DNA of 64,000 nt from positions 62,001 to 126,000 of the forward strand of contig NZ_FONW01000002.1 in NCBI RefSeq assembly GCF_900113005.1, in the 5' to 3' direction. The notes below the pieces were generated by a model, which ran no database searches, was not told the origin of the DNA, and worked only from the letters and a program-made list of their open reading frames with translations. A program made the position numbers and the translations under genes. Below, one piece after another: positions 44,192 through 52,693 of the stretch. The stretch's first letter is position 1, and each line of letters opens with the position of its first letter. This stretch comes from Sunxiuqinia elliptica. GTDB taxonomy: Bacteria; Bacteroidota; Bacteroidia; Bacteroidales; Prolixibacteraceae.

Positions 44192-46816
44192 GTGGCAGAA
44201 GAGGAAAAAAATAAAGAAAATCAGCAGATTGAACAAGGTGATAGCATTACATATTTATCAGGAATGTACCAGGATTGGTTTCTTGATTATGCTTCCTATG
44301 TTATTCTGGAGCGGGCAGTTCCGTATGTGAATGATGGACTAAAACCGGTGCAGCGTCGTATTTTGCATGCCATGCGCGAGATGGATGATGGCAGGTACAA
44401 TAAGGTGGCCAATATCATCGGGCAAACCATGCAGTATCACCCGCATGGCGATGCATCAATTGGCGATGCACTTGTGCAATTGGGACAAAAGGAATTGTTG
44501 ATTGATAGCCAGGGAAACTGGGGAAACATTCTGACCGGTGACGGATCAGCAGCTCCTCGTTATATTGAAGCGCGTTTGTCAAAGTTTGCTTTGGAGGTGA
44601 TCTTCAATCCAAAAACGACAAACTGGAAACTGTCCTATGATGGACGGAATAAAGAACCGATTACGCTTCCTGTTAAATTCCCCCTTTTATTGGCGCAAGG
44701 GGTTGAGGGGATTGCCGTTGGATTGGCTTCCAAAATTCTTCCCCACAACTTTAATGAATTGATCGATGCTTCTATTGCCTACCTGAAAGAAGAGGAATTT
44801 GAAATTCTTCCCGACTTTCCAACGGGCGGTTCGGCTGACTTTTCAAAATATAACGATGGCCTAAGGGGAGGTGCTGTTAAGGTTCGGGCTAAGATTGATA
44901 AAGTGGATAACAAGACTTTGGCAATTACTGAACTTCCATTTGGAAAGACTACTACCACCTTGATTGAGTCAATCATTAAAGCCAATGACAAGAACAAAAT
45001 TAAGGTCAAGCGAATTGATGATAATACGGCTGATAGAGTTGAAATTTTAGTTCATCTCGGAGCTGGTGTTTCTTCAGATAAGACCATTGATGCTTTGTAT
45101 GCTTTCACGGATTGTGAGGTTTCAATTTCGCCTAATGCTTGTATCATTGAAAATGATAAACCCTTGTTTATTGGTGTTAGCGAAATTCTAATTCGCAATA
45201 CCAATCAAACCCGAAGCCTCTTAAAACTGGAACTTGAAATTCGAAAGCGGGAGTTAGAGGAGTCTTGGCATTTTGCATCGTTGGAGAAAATATTTATCGA
45301 AGAGCGAATTTATAAGGATAAAGAGTTTGAGCAGGCCGAAAGTATGGATGAAGCCATTGCGCACATCGATAAGCGACTCGATCCTTGGAAACCCCAACTG
45401 ATGCGGGAGATTACTCGTGATGATATTCTGAAATTGATGGAGATTCGTATGGCTCGCATCCTGAAATTCAATACGGATAAAGCCAATAACTATATTCAAT
45501 CAATTGAGGATGAGATTGAAGAAATTAAACGTAAGATTGAAAGGATTACGGATTTTACAATCGAATACTTCCAGCGAATCAAAGATAAATATGGAAAAGA
45601 TCGGCAGCGAAAAACAGAGATTCGAAGCTTTGAAAATATTGTAGCAAGCAAAGTTGTGGTGGCTAACGAAAAGCTTTATTTCGACAAAGAAGAAGGTTTT
45701 ATGGGAACCAGCTTGCGTAAGGCTGAATATGTTTGCGACTGTTCGGATATTGATGATATCATCGTATTCAGACGGGACGGAACCTATTTCATAACGAAGG
45801 TGGCAGACAAAGCTTTTATCGGGAAAAATATCCAGCACATTGCGGTGTTTAAGAAAAATGATAAACGGACCATTTATAACGTTGTTTATCGTGATGGGCG
45901 CCAAGGAACCTTTTACATGAAGCGCTTTGCAGTTACTGGAATGACACGCGATAAAGAGTATGACCTAACAAAAGGGACTACTGGTTCACGCATTTGGTAC
46001 TTCAGTGCTAACCCGAATGGAGAAGCAGAAGTGTTGAAAGTTACCTTGAAGCACAAGGCTCGCCTGAAAAAACTGAATTTTGAAATCGATTTTAGTGAGC
46101 TAGCCATTAAAGGCCGTGGGGCCATGGGGAATATACTCACCAAAAATGATGTTCATAAAATTAGTTTGAAAGAGAAAGGTGTTTCAACGCTTGGTGGCCG
46201 GAAAATCTGGTTCGACCCCGATGTATACCGTTTGAATTCTGATTCAAGAGGGAAGTTCCTGGGCGAATTCCAAGGCGAAGATAAAATCCTGGTGTTGTAT
46301 AAAAATGGAGATTACCAGTTGTACAACTTCGATTTGTCGAACCACTTTGATCCTGATATTTTAACCATTGAGAAGTTCGATAGTAAGAAAATTCTTTCGG
46401 TGGTTTATTATGATGCTGAGCTCGAGTTTTACTATGTGAAGCGTTTTGAAATTGATGAAATCATGGGGCGCCGTATTGGTTTTATTGGCGATCATGTAGA
46501 CAATAAATTGGTGAGTGTAACTTGGGTGCGTTACCCTCGTTTGGAGATAGAGTTTGGAGGAAAGAATGTTTCGCGCGATAATGAGATCATTGAGGTCTCT
46601 GAGTTTATTGGAGTAAAGTCGCATAAGGCCAGGGGAAAACGGCTGACAAACTACGAAGTAGAGAACATTAAGGAGATTGAGCCTGTTATCAAGGATGAAG
46701 ATGATAAACCCCAGGATGAGGTTGTCGAAGAAGGAGATGTTGAAGATGACGTTCCTTTTGAAGTTGATCGGCCTGGAGATGAGGAAGATGATAAAAATCA
46801 AATGTCGTTATTTTAA
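44192..46816 (+). CDS. parC: DNA topoisomerase IV subunit A
   Basis: 874 aa from GTG 44192. Catalytic Tyr124 in SAAPRYIEARLSKF, preceded by GLKPVQRRILHAM and HPHGDASIGDAL. The C-terminal half is beta-pinwheel-like with degenerate blades; the last 45 residues are strongly acidic and end in NQMSLF. Stop codon shares one base with the aroK start (TAATG), so translation is coupled. Confidence 0.93.
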   Translation: MAEEEKNKENQQIEQGDSITYLSGMYQDWFLDYASYVILERAVPYVNDGLKPVQRRILHAMREMDDGRYNKVANIIGQTMQYHPHGDASIGDALVQLGQKELLIDSQGNWGNILTGDGSAAPRYIEARLSKFALEVIFNPKTTNWKLSYDGRNKEPITLPVKFPLLLAQGVEGIAVGLASKILPHNFNELIDASIAYLKEEEFEILPDFPTGGSADFSKYNDGLRGGAVKVRAKIDKVDNKTLAITELPFGKTTTTLIESIIKANDKNKIKVKRIDDNTADRVEILVHLGAGVSSDKTIDALYAFTDCEVSISPNACIIENDKPLFIGVSEILIRNTNQTRSLLKLELEIRKRELEESWHFASLEKIFIEERIYKDKEFEQAESMDEAIAHIDKRLDPWKPQLMREITRDDILKLMEIRMARILKFNTDKANNYIQSIEDEIEEIKRKIERITDFTIEYFQRIKDKYGKDRQRKTEIRSFENIVASKVVVANEKLYFDKEEGFMGTSLRKAEYVCDCSDIDDIIVFRRDGTYFITKVADKAFIGKNIQHIAVFKKNDKRTIYNVVYRDGRQGTFYMKRFAVTGMTRDKEYDLTKGTTGSRIWYFSANPNGEAEVLKVTLKHKARLKKLNFEIDFSELAIKGRGAMGNILTKNDVHKISLKEKGVSTLGGRKIWFDPDVYRLNSDSRGKFLGEFQGEDKILVLYKNGDYQLYNFDLSNHFDPDILTIEKFDSKKILSVVYYDAELEFYYVKRFEIDEIMGRRIGFIGDHVDNKLVSVTWVRYPRLEIEFGGKNVSRDNEIIEVSEFIGVKSHKARGKRLTNYEVENIKEIEPVIKDEDDKPQDEVVEEGDVEDDVPFEVDRPGDEEDDKNQMSLF

Positions 46817-47325
46817 TGAAGGTTTTTTTGATAGGATACATGGGGTGCGGAAAATCCACCATGGGACGTAAATTGTCCGAGCGTTTGGATGTCGCATTCA
46901 TCGATCTGGATAAATATATTGAGCAGAAGTACTTTAAAACAATCCCCCAGATTTTTGAAGAAGAAGGGGAGGCTGAGTTTCGTTTAAAAGAACAGGCCGC
47001 ACTGAAAGAGGTGGCTGAGTTTGACGATGTCATTGTTGCAACCGGTGGTGGTGCGCCTTGCTTTTTCGATAATATGGAGGTAATGAATCAAGCTGGGTTG
47101 TGCGTTTTCTTGGATGTTGATGCTGAAGAGTTGGCTCATCGGTTAATTCACTCGAAAACTGAACGCCCGCTAATTAAAGGGAAATCTCCGGAAGAGCTTG
47201 TTGACTTCATCTTGGAAATGATGAAAAAGCGGAGGCCTTTTTACGAAAAGGCGCGGTGTGTGTTAAAAGGAAAGGAAATTGCTCCCGAGCAAGTTGTTGC
47301 AGAAATAGAGAAGCGAAGTGAGTAA
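46816..47325 (+). CDS. aroK: Shikimate kinase
   Basis: 169 aa. P-loop GYMGCGKST (7-15), Asp in FIDLDKYIE, GGGAPCFF and ERPLI lid region. Converts shikimate to shikimate-3-phosphate in the aromatic amino acid route. Overlaps parC by 1 bp and the next gene by 8 bp. Confidence 0.95.
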   Translation: MKVFLIGYMGCGKSTMGRKLSERLDVAFIDLDKYIEQKYFKTIPQIFEEEGEAEFRLKEQAALKEVAEFDDVIVATGGGAPCFFDNMEVMNQAGLCVFLDVDAEELAHRLIHSKTERPLIKGKSPEELVDFILEMMKKRRPFYEKARCVLKGKEIAPEQVVAEIEKRSE

Positions 47326-48082
47326 AATTGAAATTTGTGCCTTGGCTTCTGGAAGCAATGGAAATTGCTATTACATTGGTAACGATAAAGAAGCCCTGTT
47401 GGTTGATGCGGGTTTATCGGCCAGGCAGTTACAAATGCGTTTAGCGGAGAGACAGATCGACCAGCGAAAAATTAAAGCCGTCTTAATTACCCACGAACAT
47501 AGTGATCATTGTCGGGGAGCAAGGGTGCTGGGAAAACGTTTCCAAATTCCTGTTTACTTGACGAAAAAGACTTTCTTGGCGATGCGGAAAGCTGTTCAAC
47601 CTGAAACGCCGAGATGGTTTGAGCCCAATCAGGACTTCCAGGTAGGCGAGTTTTTAGTTACTCCATTTGCCAAACAGCATGATGCCGCTGATGCTTGTTC
47701 TTTTCGGATTTCTTATGCCGGAAAGCATGTTGGTGTAATGACTGATATTGGGGAAGCTTGCGACCGTGTAAAAGAGCAGTTCAGTCAGTGTCATGCAGTG
47801 TTTCTGGAGAGTAATTACGATCATGATATGTTGATGAATGGTCCTTATCCTTACTATTTGAAGCAGCGGGTTTCTTCCAGCCGTGGGCATTTGTCAAATG
47901 AGCAAGCTTGTGACTTATTGCAGGATCATGCAGGGGCAGAGCTACACACGATTTTTTTGAGCCACCTTTCAGGCGAAAATAATACTCCCGAAAAAGCCTA
48001 TGCTGTTTTCGAGCCCTTGAGCACAACCTATCGTATTGAGTTGACTTCCCGACATGGATCAACCGAACTCGTTGAGATATAA
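47318..48082 (+). CDS. YycJ/WalJ-type metallo-beta-lactamase-fold hydrolase
   Basis: 254 aa from GTG 47318 (overlaps aroK). Starts LASGSNGNCYYIG and has HEHSDH (H59-H64), the metal-binding core. The Gram-positive homologs (YycJ) process DNA ends and affect cell-wall signalling; the Bacteroidota ones are probable nucleases or phosphodiesterases. Only 10 bp separate it from the convergent OMP barrel gene. Confidence 0.88.
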   Translation: MSKIEICALASGSNGNCYYIGNDKEALLVDAGLSARQLQMRLAERQIDQRKIKAVLITHEHSDHCRGARVLGKRFQIPVYLTKKTFLAMRKAVQPETPRWFEPNQDFQVGEFLVTPFAKQHDAADACSFRISYAGKHVGVMTDIGEACDRVKEQFSQCHAVFLESNYDHDMLMNGPYPYYLKQRVSSSRGHLSNEQACDLLQDHAGAELHTIFLSHLSGENNTPEKAYAVFEPLSTTYRIELTSRHGSTELVEI

Positions 48083-48092
48083 CAATACAGAC

Positions 48093-48647
48093 TTAGAAGG
48101 TATAATTCACAAAGAATTGCCAACCTCTGAAGTCAAGTGCAGAATTACTTCTTGCAACCTCTATCGAATATCTACCTTCCATACTCCAGTGTTTTAAGGG
48201 ATGAATAGAGAGACCGACCAAAAGGCTAAGCGGCCTTTCCTCCAAGCTTCTTTCGTGCCCTTGAAGATTATTTGTCGGATTGTATTCTAATTTGTGATTT
48301 AATCTAAATCCGATTTGCCCTCCGGAATAAATAGCGATCTGTTTGATTGGTTGGAGCTGAATAAAAATGGGGATGTCCAAGTAGCTTCCTTTGGCTTTTA
48401 CTTCCCACGAATCTCGATAAGGTCTTTCAAAGGCTTTCTTTGCAAAGAGGAATTCGGTTTGGATGGATATAAATTTATATACTTTAAAATTCGAAAACGC
48501 TCCGAATTGGTACTTTCCGATTGGATCATCTAGTTCATAATTAGAGTAGAAATAGTTTGGTCCCAATTTAAATCCAAATGTGCTGTTTTGGGCAATTGAT
48601 AAGCTTGTTACAAATAGAAATAAGATAAGTAGATAATATTTCTTCAT
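48093..48647 (-). CDS. Small outer-membrane beta-barrel protein (PorT/OMP b-brl-like)
   Basis: 184 aa from ATG 48647, where a signal peptide begins (MKKYYLLILFLFVTSLSIAQ). Eight-strand-type barrel pattern; starts TFGFKLGPNYFYS and ends WQFFVNYTF with terminal aromatic. The upstream open region lacks a plausible signal. Substrate or function unknown. Confidence 0.82.
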   Translation of the reverse strand: MKKYYLLILFLFVTSLSIAQNSTFGFKLGPNYFYSNYELDDPIGKYQFGAFSNFKVYKFISIQTEFLFAKKAFERPYRDSWEVKAKGSYLDIPIFIQLQPIKQIAIYSGGQIGFRLNHKLEYNPTNNLQGHERSLEERPLSLLVGLSIHPLKHWSMEGRYSIEVARSNSALDFRGWQFFVNYTF

Positions 48648-48801
48648 AGCAATTAGGTTTAGTGTGCGCTTTGCTTCTAATCTAACTGGGGGAACTCTAA
48701 AATTAATGAAAAAAATATTTATGAAATGGAGAGCATTTGTGTTTTTCAACAAATAACACGTCTGTAGCTATTTGGATATGTGAGGGTGGCTTTTAGGCCA
48801 T

Positions 48802-48828
48802 AAAAAAAGCCTGATCAATGATCAGACT
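48802..48828 (-). terminator. Rho-independent terminator after the cspA gene
   Basis: On the minus strand AGTCTGATCA / TGATCAGGCT (one U-G pair) followed by T7. It ends the rbp-csp operon. Confidence 0.9.
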
Positions 48829-48903
48829 TTTAATCAAACAAGTAGTGAAAAATATCGTTAATTGAAGGAGCTGACTTCGAAAGTCCCCGCCCCAATTTCA
48901 GAA

Positions 48904-49101
48904 TTAGTCTACTTTAGTAACGTTCGTTGCGATTGGGCCTTTGTTTCCTTGGCCAACCTCAAACTCTACAGTTTCATCTGGCTCTAAGCCAGCGTAGGCG
49001 TCAGCTAACCCAGAACGGTGAACAAAGAGGTCTTTGTCTTCTTCTGTTAGGATAAATCCATATCCTTTGGTAGCGTCATACCATTTTACAGTACCTTTCA
49101 T
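48904..49101 (-). CDS. Cold-shock domain protein
   Basis: 65 aa from ATG 49101 (a TTG two codons earlier is less likely). MKGTVKWYDATKGYGFI and DLFVH carry RNP1 and RNP2 of the cold-shock fold. RNA chaperone. 14 bp after the RRM gene, so co-transcribed. Confidence 0.95.
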   Translation of the reverse strand: MKGTVKWYDATKGYGFILTEEDKDLFVHRSGLADAYAGLEPDETVEFEVGQGNKGPIATNVTKVD

Positions 49102-49115
49102 AATCAAACTCCTAA

Positions 49116-49451
49116 TTAGTAATTTGATCTGAAATTGTTGTCTCTACGGCCATAGCCGCCACCGCCACGGTTGTTTCCGCCACGGAAGCCACCACCACGG
49201 TTGTCTCTCTTTTTCTCGATAGACTCGTTAACAACCATTGTGCGACCTTCGACATCAGCGCCATTCAATTCTTCAATGGCTTTTTTTGCTTGCTCAGCGT
49301 CAGGCATTTCAACAAAACCGAAACCTTTACTTCTTCCAGTAAATTTGTCTGTGATTAGCTTTACAGAGCTTAATTCACCGTACTCCTCAAAAATCTCACG
49401 CATATCATCTTCAGTGATTGCGTAATTGAGGTTTCCTACAAAAATGTTCAT
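49116..49451 (-). CDS. RRM-type RNA-binding protein with glycine-rich tail
   Basis: 111 aa from ATG 49451. One RRM (1-78) with RNP2 IFVGNLNY and RNP1 KGFGFVEM; the tail (RGGGFRGGNNRGGGGYGRR) is RGG-like, a disordered RNA-binding extension also found in cyanobacterial cold-induced RBPs. Head of a cold-responsive pair with the CSD gene. Confidence 0.94.
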   Translation of the reverse strand: MNIFVGNLNYAITEDDMREIFEEYGELSSVKLITDKFTGRSKGFGFVEMPDAEQAKKAIEELNGADVEGRTMVVNESIEKKRDNRGGGFRGGNNRGGGGYGRRDNNFRSNY

Positions 49452-49481
49452 AATCAGTATTAAAATAAAAATGTGATGTGG

Positions 49482-49489
49482 CAAATGTA
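49482..49489 (-). promoter_or_regulatory. -7 promoter box of the RRM/cold-shock operon
   Basis: Reverse strand TACATTTG, exact TAnnTTTG, 30 bp upstream of the RRM start. The gap from here to 49746 shows only AT-rich sequence. Confidence 0.6.
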
Positions 49490-49746
49490 GATTAATTTTG
49501 CTTCTAAAAAAATAAAATGAGAAAAATAAACGAATAATTTCTCTTTTTTCTTTTTGTTGATAATCAATAATAAAGAACTACTTCAATTTTTCGAATTGAT
49601 GAGAATAGAAGTCAGGTATTTAGTTGTTTGCTTTTGTAAAGGGCGGTTGCTGTACTATAAGTTCTTTCTTTAAGAAAAGTGTGCTGGTGGGAGCTTTATG
49701 AGTATGAAAAGGGAGGAATTGTAATTTTTGGCCGATTTTAAATAAA

Positions 49747-49831
49747 CCAGCCAGCTCTTAAAACCAGTTCAATGCTTTTTGGTTGTTGCATTCTTTGGAT
49801 GAAAGCATTTTCAGTTTTTGGAGCCGGCTGG
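49747..49831 (-). other. Three-tier nested hairpin after the aspartate kinase gene
   Basis: Outer stem CCAGCCAGCTC (49747-49757) with GAGCCGGCTGG (49821-49831): 11 pairs with one G-U in the minus-strand RNA. Middle AAAAC/GTTTT (49760-49764, 49814-49818). Inner perfect 8-bp AATGCTTT/AAAGCATT (49771-49778, 49802-49809). The G-U pair and position after lysC favour the minus strand. Only a weak U-rich stretch (UUUAUUU) follows, so it may be a terminator or a stable 3' RNA element. Confidence 0.6.
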
Positions 49832-49848
49832 CTGAGGTGTATTAAGTC

Positions 49849-51168
49849 TTATTCAGTTTCCAGCAGGTTGTCGCTAATAGCCTGCAGGGTTTGTTGTTTG
49901 TATTTACTGTGAACAAGAACAGAGATGTTGTTTCGACTTCCTCCATAAGAGATCATTCGGATTGGAATGCCTTCAAGTGCATTGAATACAGTTGCTCCAA
50001 AACCGCGTTCTTCTTGAATAATATCGCCAACAATGCAAATAATGGTTTGGTCTTCATCAACTTCAACTTCTCCGTATTCTTTTAGCTCTCGAACAATGTC
50101 GGGGAGAGTACTCGGAGTGTCAACAGTTAGTGAGACGGCAACCTCTGAGGTTGAAATCATATCAATTGGTGTTTTGAAGAACTCGAAGATTTCAAAGACA
50201 TTCTTCAGGAAACCGTAGGCCATTAACATACGGTCAGAGCGAATTTTAATGGCTGTAATACCGTCTTTTGCCGCGACCGCTTTAATTCCTGTTCCACTGC
50301 TTTTTGATGTGATTAAGGTCCCCGTGTCAGATGGATTCATCGTATTCTTTAACCGAACCGGAATATTGTGCAACTTAGCTGGTAAAACGGTTTGGGGATG
50401 CAAAATCTTTGCTCCAAAATAAGCAAGCTCGGCAGCTTCATTGAACGAAAGTTGCTCAATCTTTTTGGTGTTATTGACAAAGCGGGGATCATTATTGTGA
50501 AAACCATCAATGTCTGTCCAGATTTGAACTTCGGAAGCATTCAGCGCAGCTCCAATTAATGACGCAGTGTAGTCAGAGCCACCTCGTTGTAAATTGTCAA
50601 TCTCATTCTGATCGTTGCGGCAAATAAAACCTTGCGTAATGTAGTAGTCGGCTTCACCTACTTTTTGTAGAACCTGATCAATGTTTTGTGTAATTGCATC
50701 CAGATCTGCTGCTTTTTCTGAATCAATACGCATGAAATCAAGCGCAGGAAGCAATTTGGTTTTGTGCCCATTTTCAAGCATTAGCTGGGTGAATAACCCA
50801 GTTGAAATGAGCTCTCCTTGTGCCAGTATTGTTTTTTCCTGAATTTCACTAAAAGTTCCTCCGGCTTGTTTGCGGATGGTGTCAAAGCACTGTTTTATAA
50901 TTTTGAGGCCTTCCTGTTTTCGAGTTGCAGCCTGGAATAGGTTATCAACAACGTCTTTGTACGTTTGCTCAAGTTTACCAATCTTGGAACGAGCTGCATC
51001 TTTATTCTTCTTGTACAAATAGTCCGAAATTTCCACTAAAGCATTTGTTGTGCCTGACATTGCAGACAGAACAACCAGCTTTTTCTCTCCATCAGTAATC
51101 AGTTGCATTACAGCGTTCATGTTCTCAACGCTACCAACTGAAGTACCTCCAAATTTTAAAACTTTCAT
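49849..51168 (-). CDS. lysC: Aspartate kinase
   Basis: 439 aa, monofunctional. KFGGTSVGSVENM start, QRGGSDYTASLIGAA and FGAKILHP are kinase motifs; the C-terminal third holds two ACT domains for feedback control. First step toward lysine, threonine, methionine and diaminopimelate. Upstream leader with hairpin at 51252-51270. Confidence 0.95.
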   Translation of the reverse strand: MKVLKFGGTSVGSVENMNAVMQLITDGEKKLVVLSAMSGTTNALVEISDYLYKKNKDAARSKIGKLEQTYKDVVDNLFQAATRKQEGLKIIKQCFDTIRKQAGGTFSEIQEKTILAQGELISTGLFTQLMLENGHKTKLLPALDFMRIDSEKAADLDAITQNIDQVLQKVGEADYYITQGFICRNDQNEIDNLQRGGSDYTASLIGAALNASEVQIWTDIDGFHNNDPRFVNNTKKIEQLSFNEAAELAYFGAKILHPQTVLPAKLHNIPVRLKNTMNPSDTGTLITSKSSGTGIKAVAAKDGITAIKIRSDRMLMAYGFLKNVFEIFEFFKTPIDMISTSEVAVSLTVDTPSTLPDIVRELKEYGEVEVDEDQTIICIVGDIIQEERGFGATVFNALEGIPIRMISYGGSRNNISVLVHSKYKQQTLQAISDNLLETE

Positions 51169-51355
51169 TCGTTTATATTTTAAATTTTCATCGGTTACTC
51201 ATATGGGGTAGACTTCAGGTTGAAATACCACACATTGGAGTAATAATTCCACTTCCTGTAACGCAGGAAGGTCAATCAATTTTTCTTGAAATGCTTACGA
51301 AAAACACTGTCGCATTCCTAGAGTTCAATTTTTTGATTTTCGGGTAGCAAAGATT
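51169..51355 (-). promoter_or_regulatory. Probable promoter and leader of the aspartate kinase gene
   Basis: Reverse strand AATCTTTG at 51348-51355 matches 7 of 8 of TAnnTTTG. This predicts a leader of about 170 nt, containing a perfect CTTCCTG-cgtta-CAGGAAG hairpin (51252-51270) and a weaker AATGC/GCATT pairing (51290-51316). No lysine-riboswitch core was seen. From 51361 to 51745 lies AT-rich sequence with one 58-codon open frame (51501-51677) that is not convincing. Confidence 0.4.
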
Positions 51356-51749
51356 AAAATTTTTTGCTGATTTATAAAGTGTTATTTTATTCGAGTGGAT
51401 TAATATTCGTAAAAAATGCATAAATATTAGTTGTTTTTTTGGTAGCTTTTTTCCTGTTTTTGTAACTTATTGTATATGAGAAGGCAAAATACAGGACGTA
51501 ATGCTAAAGGAGGATGCATTGTTTCAACGAGCTTTGTATGATTATTTGTTAAGAAGCTGTTTAAGTTTTATTGCTCATCTTGTTTTGACTTATTTTGAGA
51601 TGGATTTTTTGATTTTTCGTTGCAGGTTTAGCGGGCTAAATCAAGAAGTGAAAAGTGAAAAAGAGACAAACAAGTAGTAAAGATCATCTAAACGGCTTCT
51701 AAATAATTTAGGTGTTGTAGAATATCTTAATTATTTGTGAAATAGTCGT

Positions 51750-51757
51750 TAACTTTG
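51750..51757 (+). promoter_or_regulatory. -7 promoter box of the candidate small RNA
   Basis: TAACTTTG, exact TAnnTTTG, 16 bp before the closing stem of the RNA. A clear -33 is not seen. Confidence 0.5.
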
Positions 51758-51762
51758 AGTAC

Positions 51763-51847
51763 AAAGATTTTTGGTGGATGTCCAATCTCTTCTCAAGAGA
51801 TTTATGTGCAGCTAGGGGTGGATGCACGGATGTCCACCTTTCTTTTT
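51763..51847 (+). ncRNA. Candidate three-way-junction small RNA
   Basis: About 85 nt. P1: 51773-51783 pairs with 51828-51838, 11 pairs of which two adjacent are U-G/G-U, possible only in plus-strand RNA. P2: AATCTCTT/AAGAGATT (51784-51791, 51795-51802), loop CTC. P3: GTGCA/TGCAC (51806-51810, 51823-51827), 12-nt loop rich in G (AGGGGTGG). A U-rich tail, TTTCTTTTT, follows P1, as in a terminator. No plus-strand gene is downstream within 1 kb, so it looks like an independent transcript. It matches no RNA family that I recognise. Confidence 0.6.
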
Positions 51848-51890
51848 GCATATAAGTGAGTAACTGGCTTTCTATTTTGCTTCCCTTTTT

Positions 51891-52607
51891 CTAGAAATGG
51901 CCAAATATGGTGTGCTTTTCAGAGTTGAAAAAGATGGTTGAATAGATGTGAAACCCTTCCCGGTTGGTGTTGAGTTTTCGCTCCATATATAAGACGGGAG
52001 CACCTTCTTCCAACTTCAGCAATTTACCAATCTTGGCAGTTGCTCGAATGGCTTTCAGCTTTTGTTCGCCTCCTTTAACCTCAATCTGATAGTTATTTCT
52101 CAGAACCTCAAACAAGGATTTGTTTTCTAAGGTACGGCTGGTGAAACGAGATAATCGAATGTTGGGAATGTGGTTGATATCATAGAAAATCGGCTGTTCG
52201 TTGACAAAGCGTAGGCGTTCAATATAAACACAGCCAAAGTCTTTCTCGGCTTCGGAAAGCTCAAAGCTAAACGGATCGGGCCATGCCGTGATTTTGGGCT
52301 TTTGAAGAATTTGGGTTTGCAAATATTGTTTGCCAATAGCTGATGAAGTGCCGGAGATCGACAAAATACCAATGTCCTGTGGTGGTTTCTGTACGATGCT
52401 GCCTTTCCCTTGCTTTTTGTAAATAAAACCTTCTTGGACCAAGGTTTCAAGTGCGTGGCGCACAGTTGGTCGGGTAACCCCATGTACCGCGCAGAGTTCA
52501 TTTTCGGACGGCAGCAAACTGCCTTCCTCATAAATCCCTGAAATAATGTGACGTCGAAGGGTTTCGTACAGCTTTTTATACTGTGGTATTTTGTTGTTTG
52601 TAGACAT
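51891..52607 (-). CDS. GntR-family regulator with UTRA domain (HutC subfamily)
   Basis: 238 aa. N-terminal winged helix with ISGIYEEGSLLPSENELCAVHGVTRPTVRHAL, linker, then UTRA ligand domain ending in YSTIFFNSEKHTIF. HutC-type regulators bind small molecules and repress. Its ligand is unknown. A HutC-like palindrome lies at 52661-52676 between this gene and the divergent dehydrogenase operon, so autoregulation and control of that operon are likely. Confidence 0.92.
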   Translation of the reverse strand: MSTNNKIPQYKKLYETLRRHIISGIYEEGSLLPSENELCAVHGVTRPTVRHALETLVQEGFIYKKQGKGSIVQKPPQDIGILSISGTSSAIGKQYLQTQILQKPKITAWPDPFSFELSEAEKDFGCVYIERLRFVNEQPIFYDINHIPNIRLSRFTSRTLENKSLFEVLRNNYQIEVKGGEQKLKAIRATAKIGKLLKLEEGAPVLYMERKLNTNREGFHIYSTIFFNSEKHTIFGHF

Positions 52608-52625
52608 AGGTTAGAGTTTGATAAG

Positions 52626-52633
52626 CAAAATTA
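52626..52633 (-). promoter_or_regulatory. -7 promoter box of the gntR gene
   Basis: Reverse strand TAATTTTG, exact TAnnTTTG, 19 bp upstream of the gntR start. Confidence 0.6.
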
Positions 52634-52660
52634 AGAAAAATAATGAATTTTGCACTATTG

Positions 52661-52676
52661 ACTTGTATATACAAGT
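52661..52676. promoter_or_regulatory. GntR/HutC-type operator palindrome
   Basis: ACTTGTATATACAAGT, a perfect 16-bp palindrome containing TGTATATACA, the core known for HutC-type regulators. Its left half supplies a TTG (52663-52665) exactly 20 bp before a plus-strand -7 box. Confidence 0.75.
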
Positions 52677-52693
52677 TGAATGTTTTAAGTTTG
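52663..52693 (+). promoter_or_regulatory. Promoter of the 2-oxo acid dehydrogenase operon
   Basis: -33 TTG at 52663-52665 and -7 TAAGTTTG (exact) at 52686-52693 with a 20-bp spacer. The operator overlaps the -33, so bound GntR would block it. The leader of about 190 nt contains an 8-bp inverted repeat TTGTTATA/TATAACAA (52726-52733, 52773-52780). Confidence 0.6.

Noticed and set aside
51169-51355. Lysine riboswitch in front of the aspartate kinase gene
   Set aside because: The conserved multi-helix junction motifs of the L-box are absent and the leader is too short.
51501-51677. 58-codon open frame in the aspartate kinase/gntR gap
   Set aside because: No ribosome-site or codon pattern stands out; AT-rich gaps often have such frames. 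Kept only as a note.
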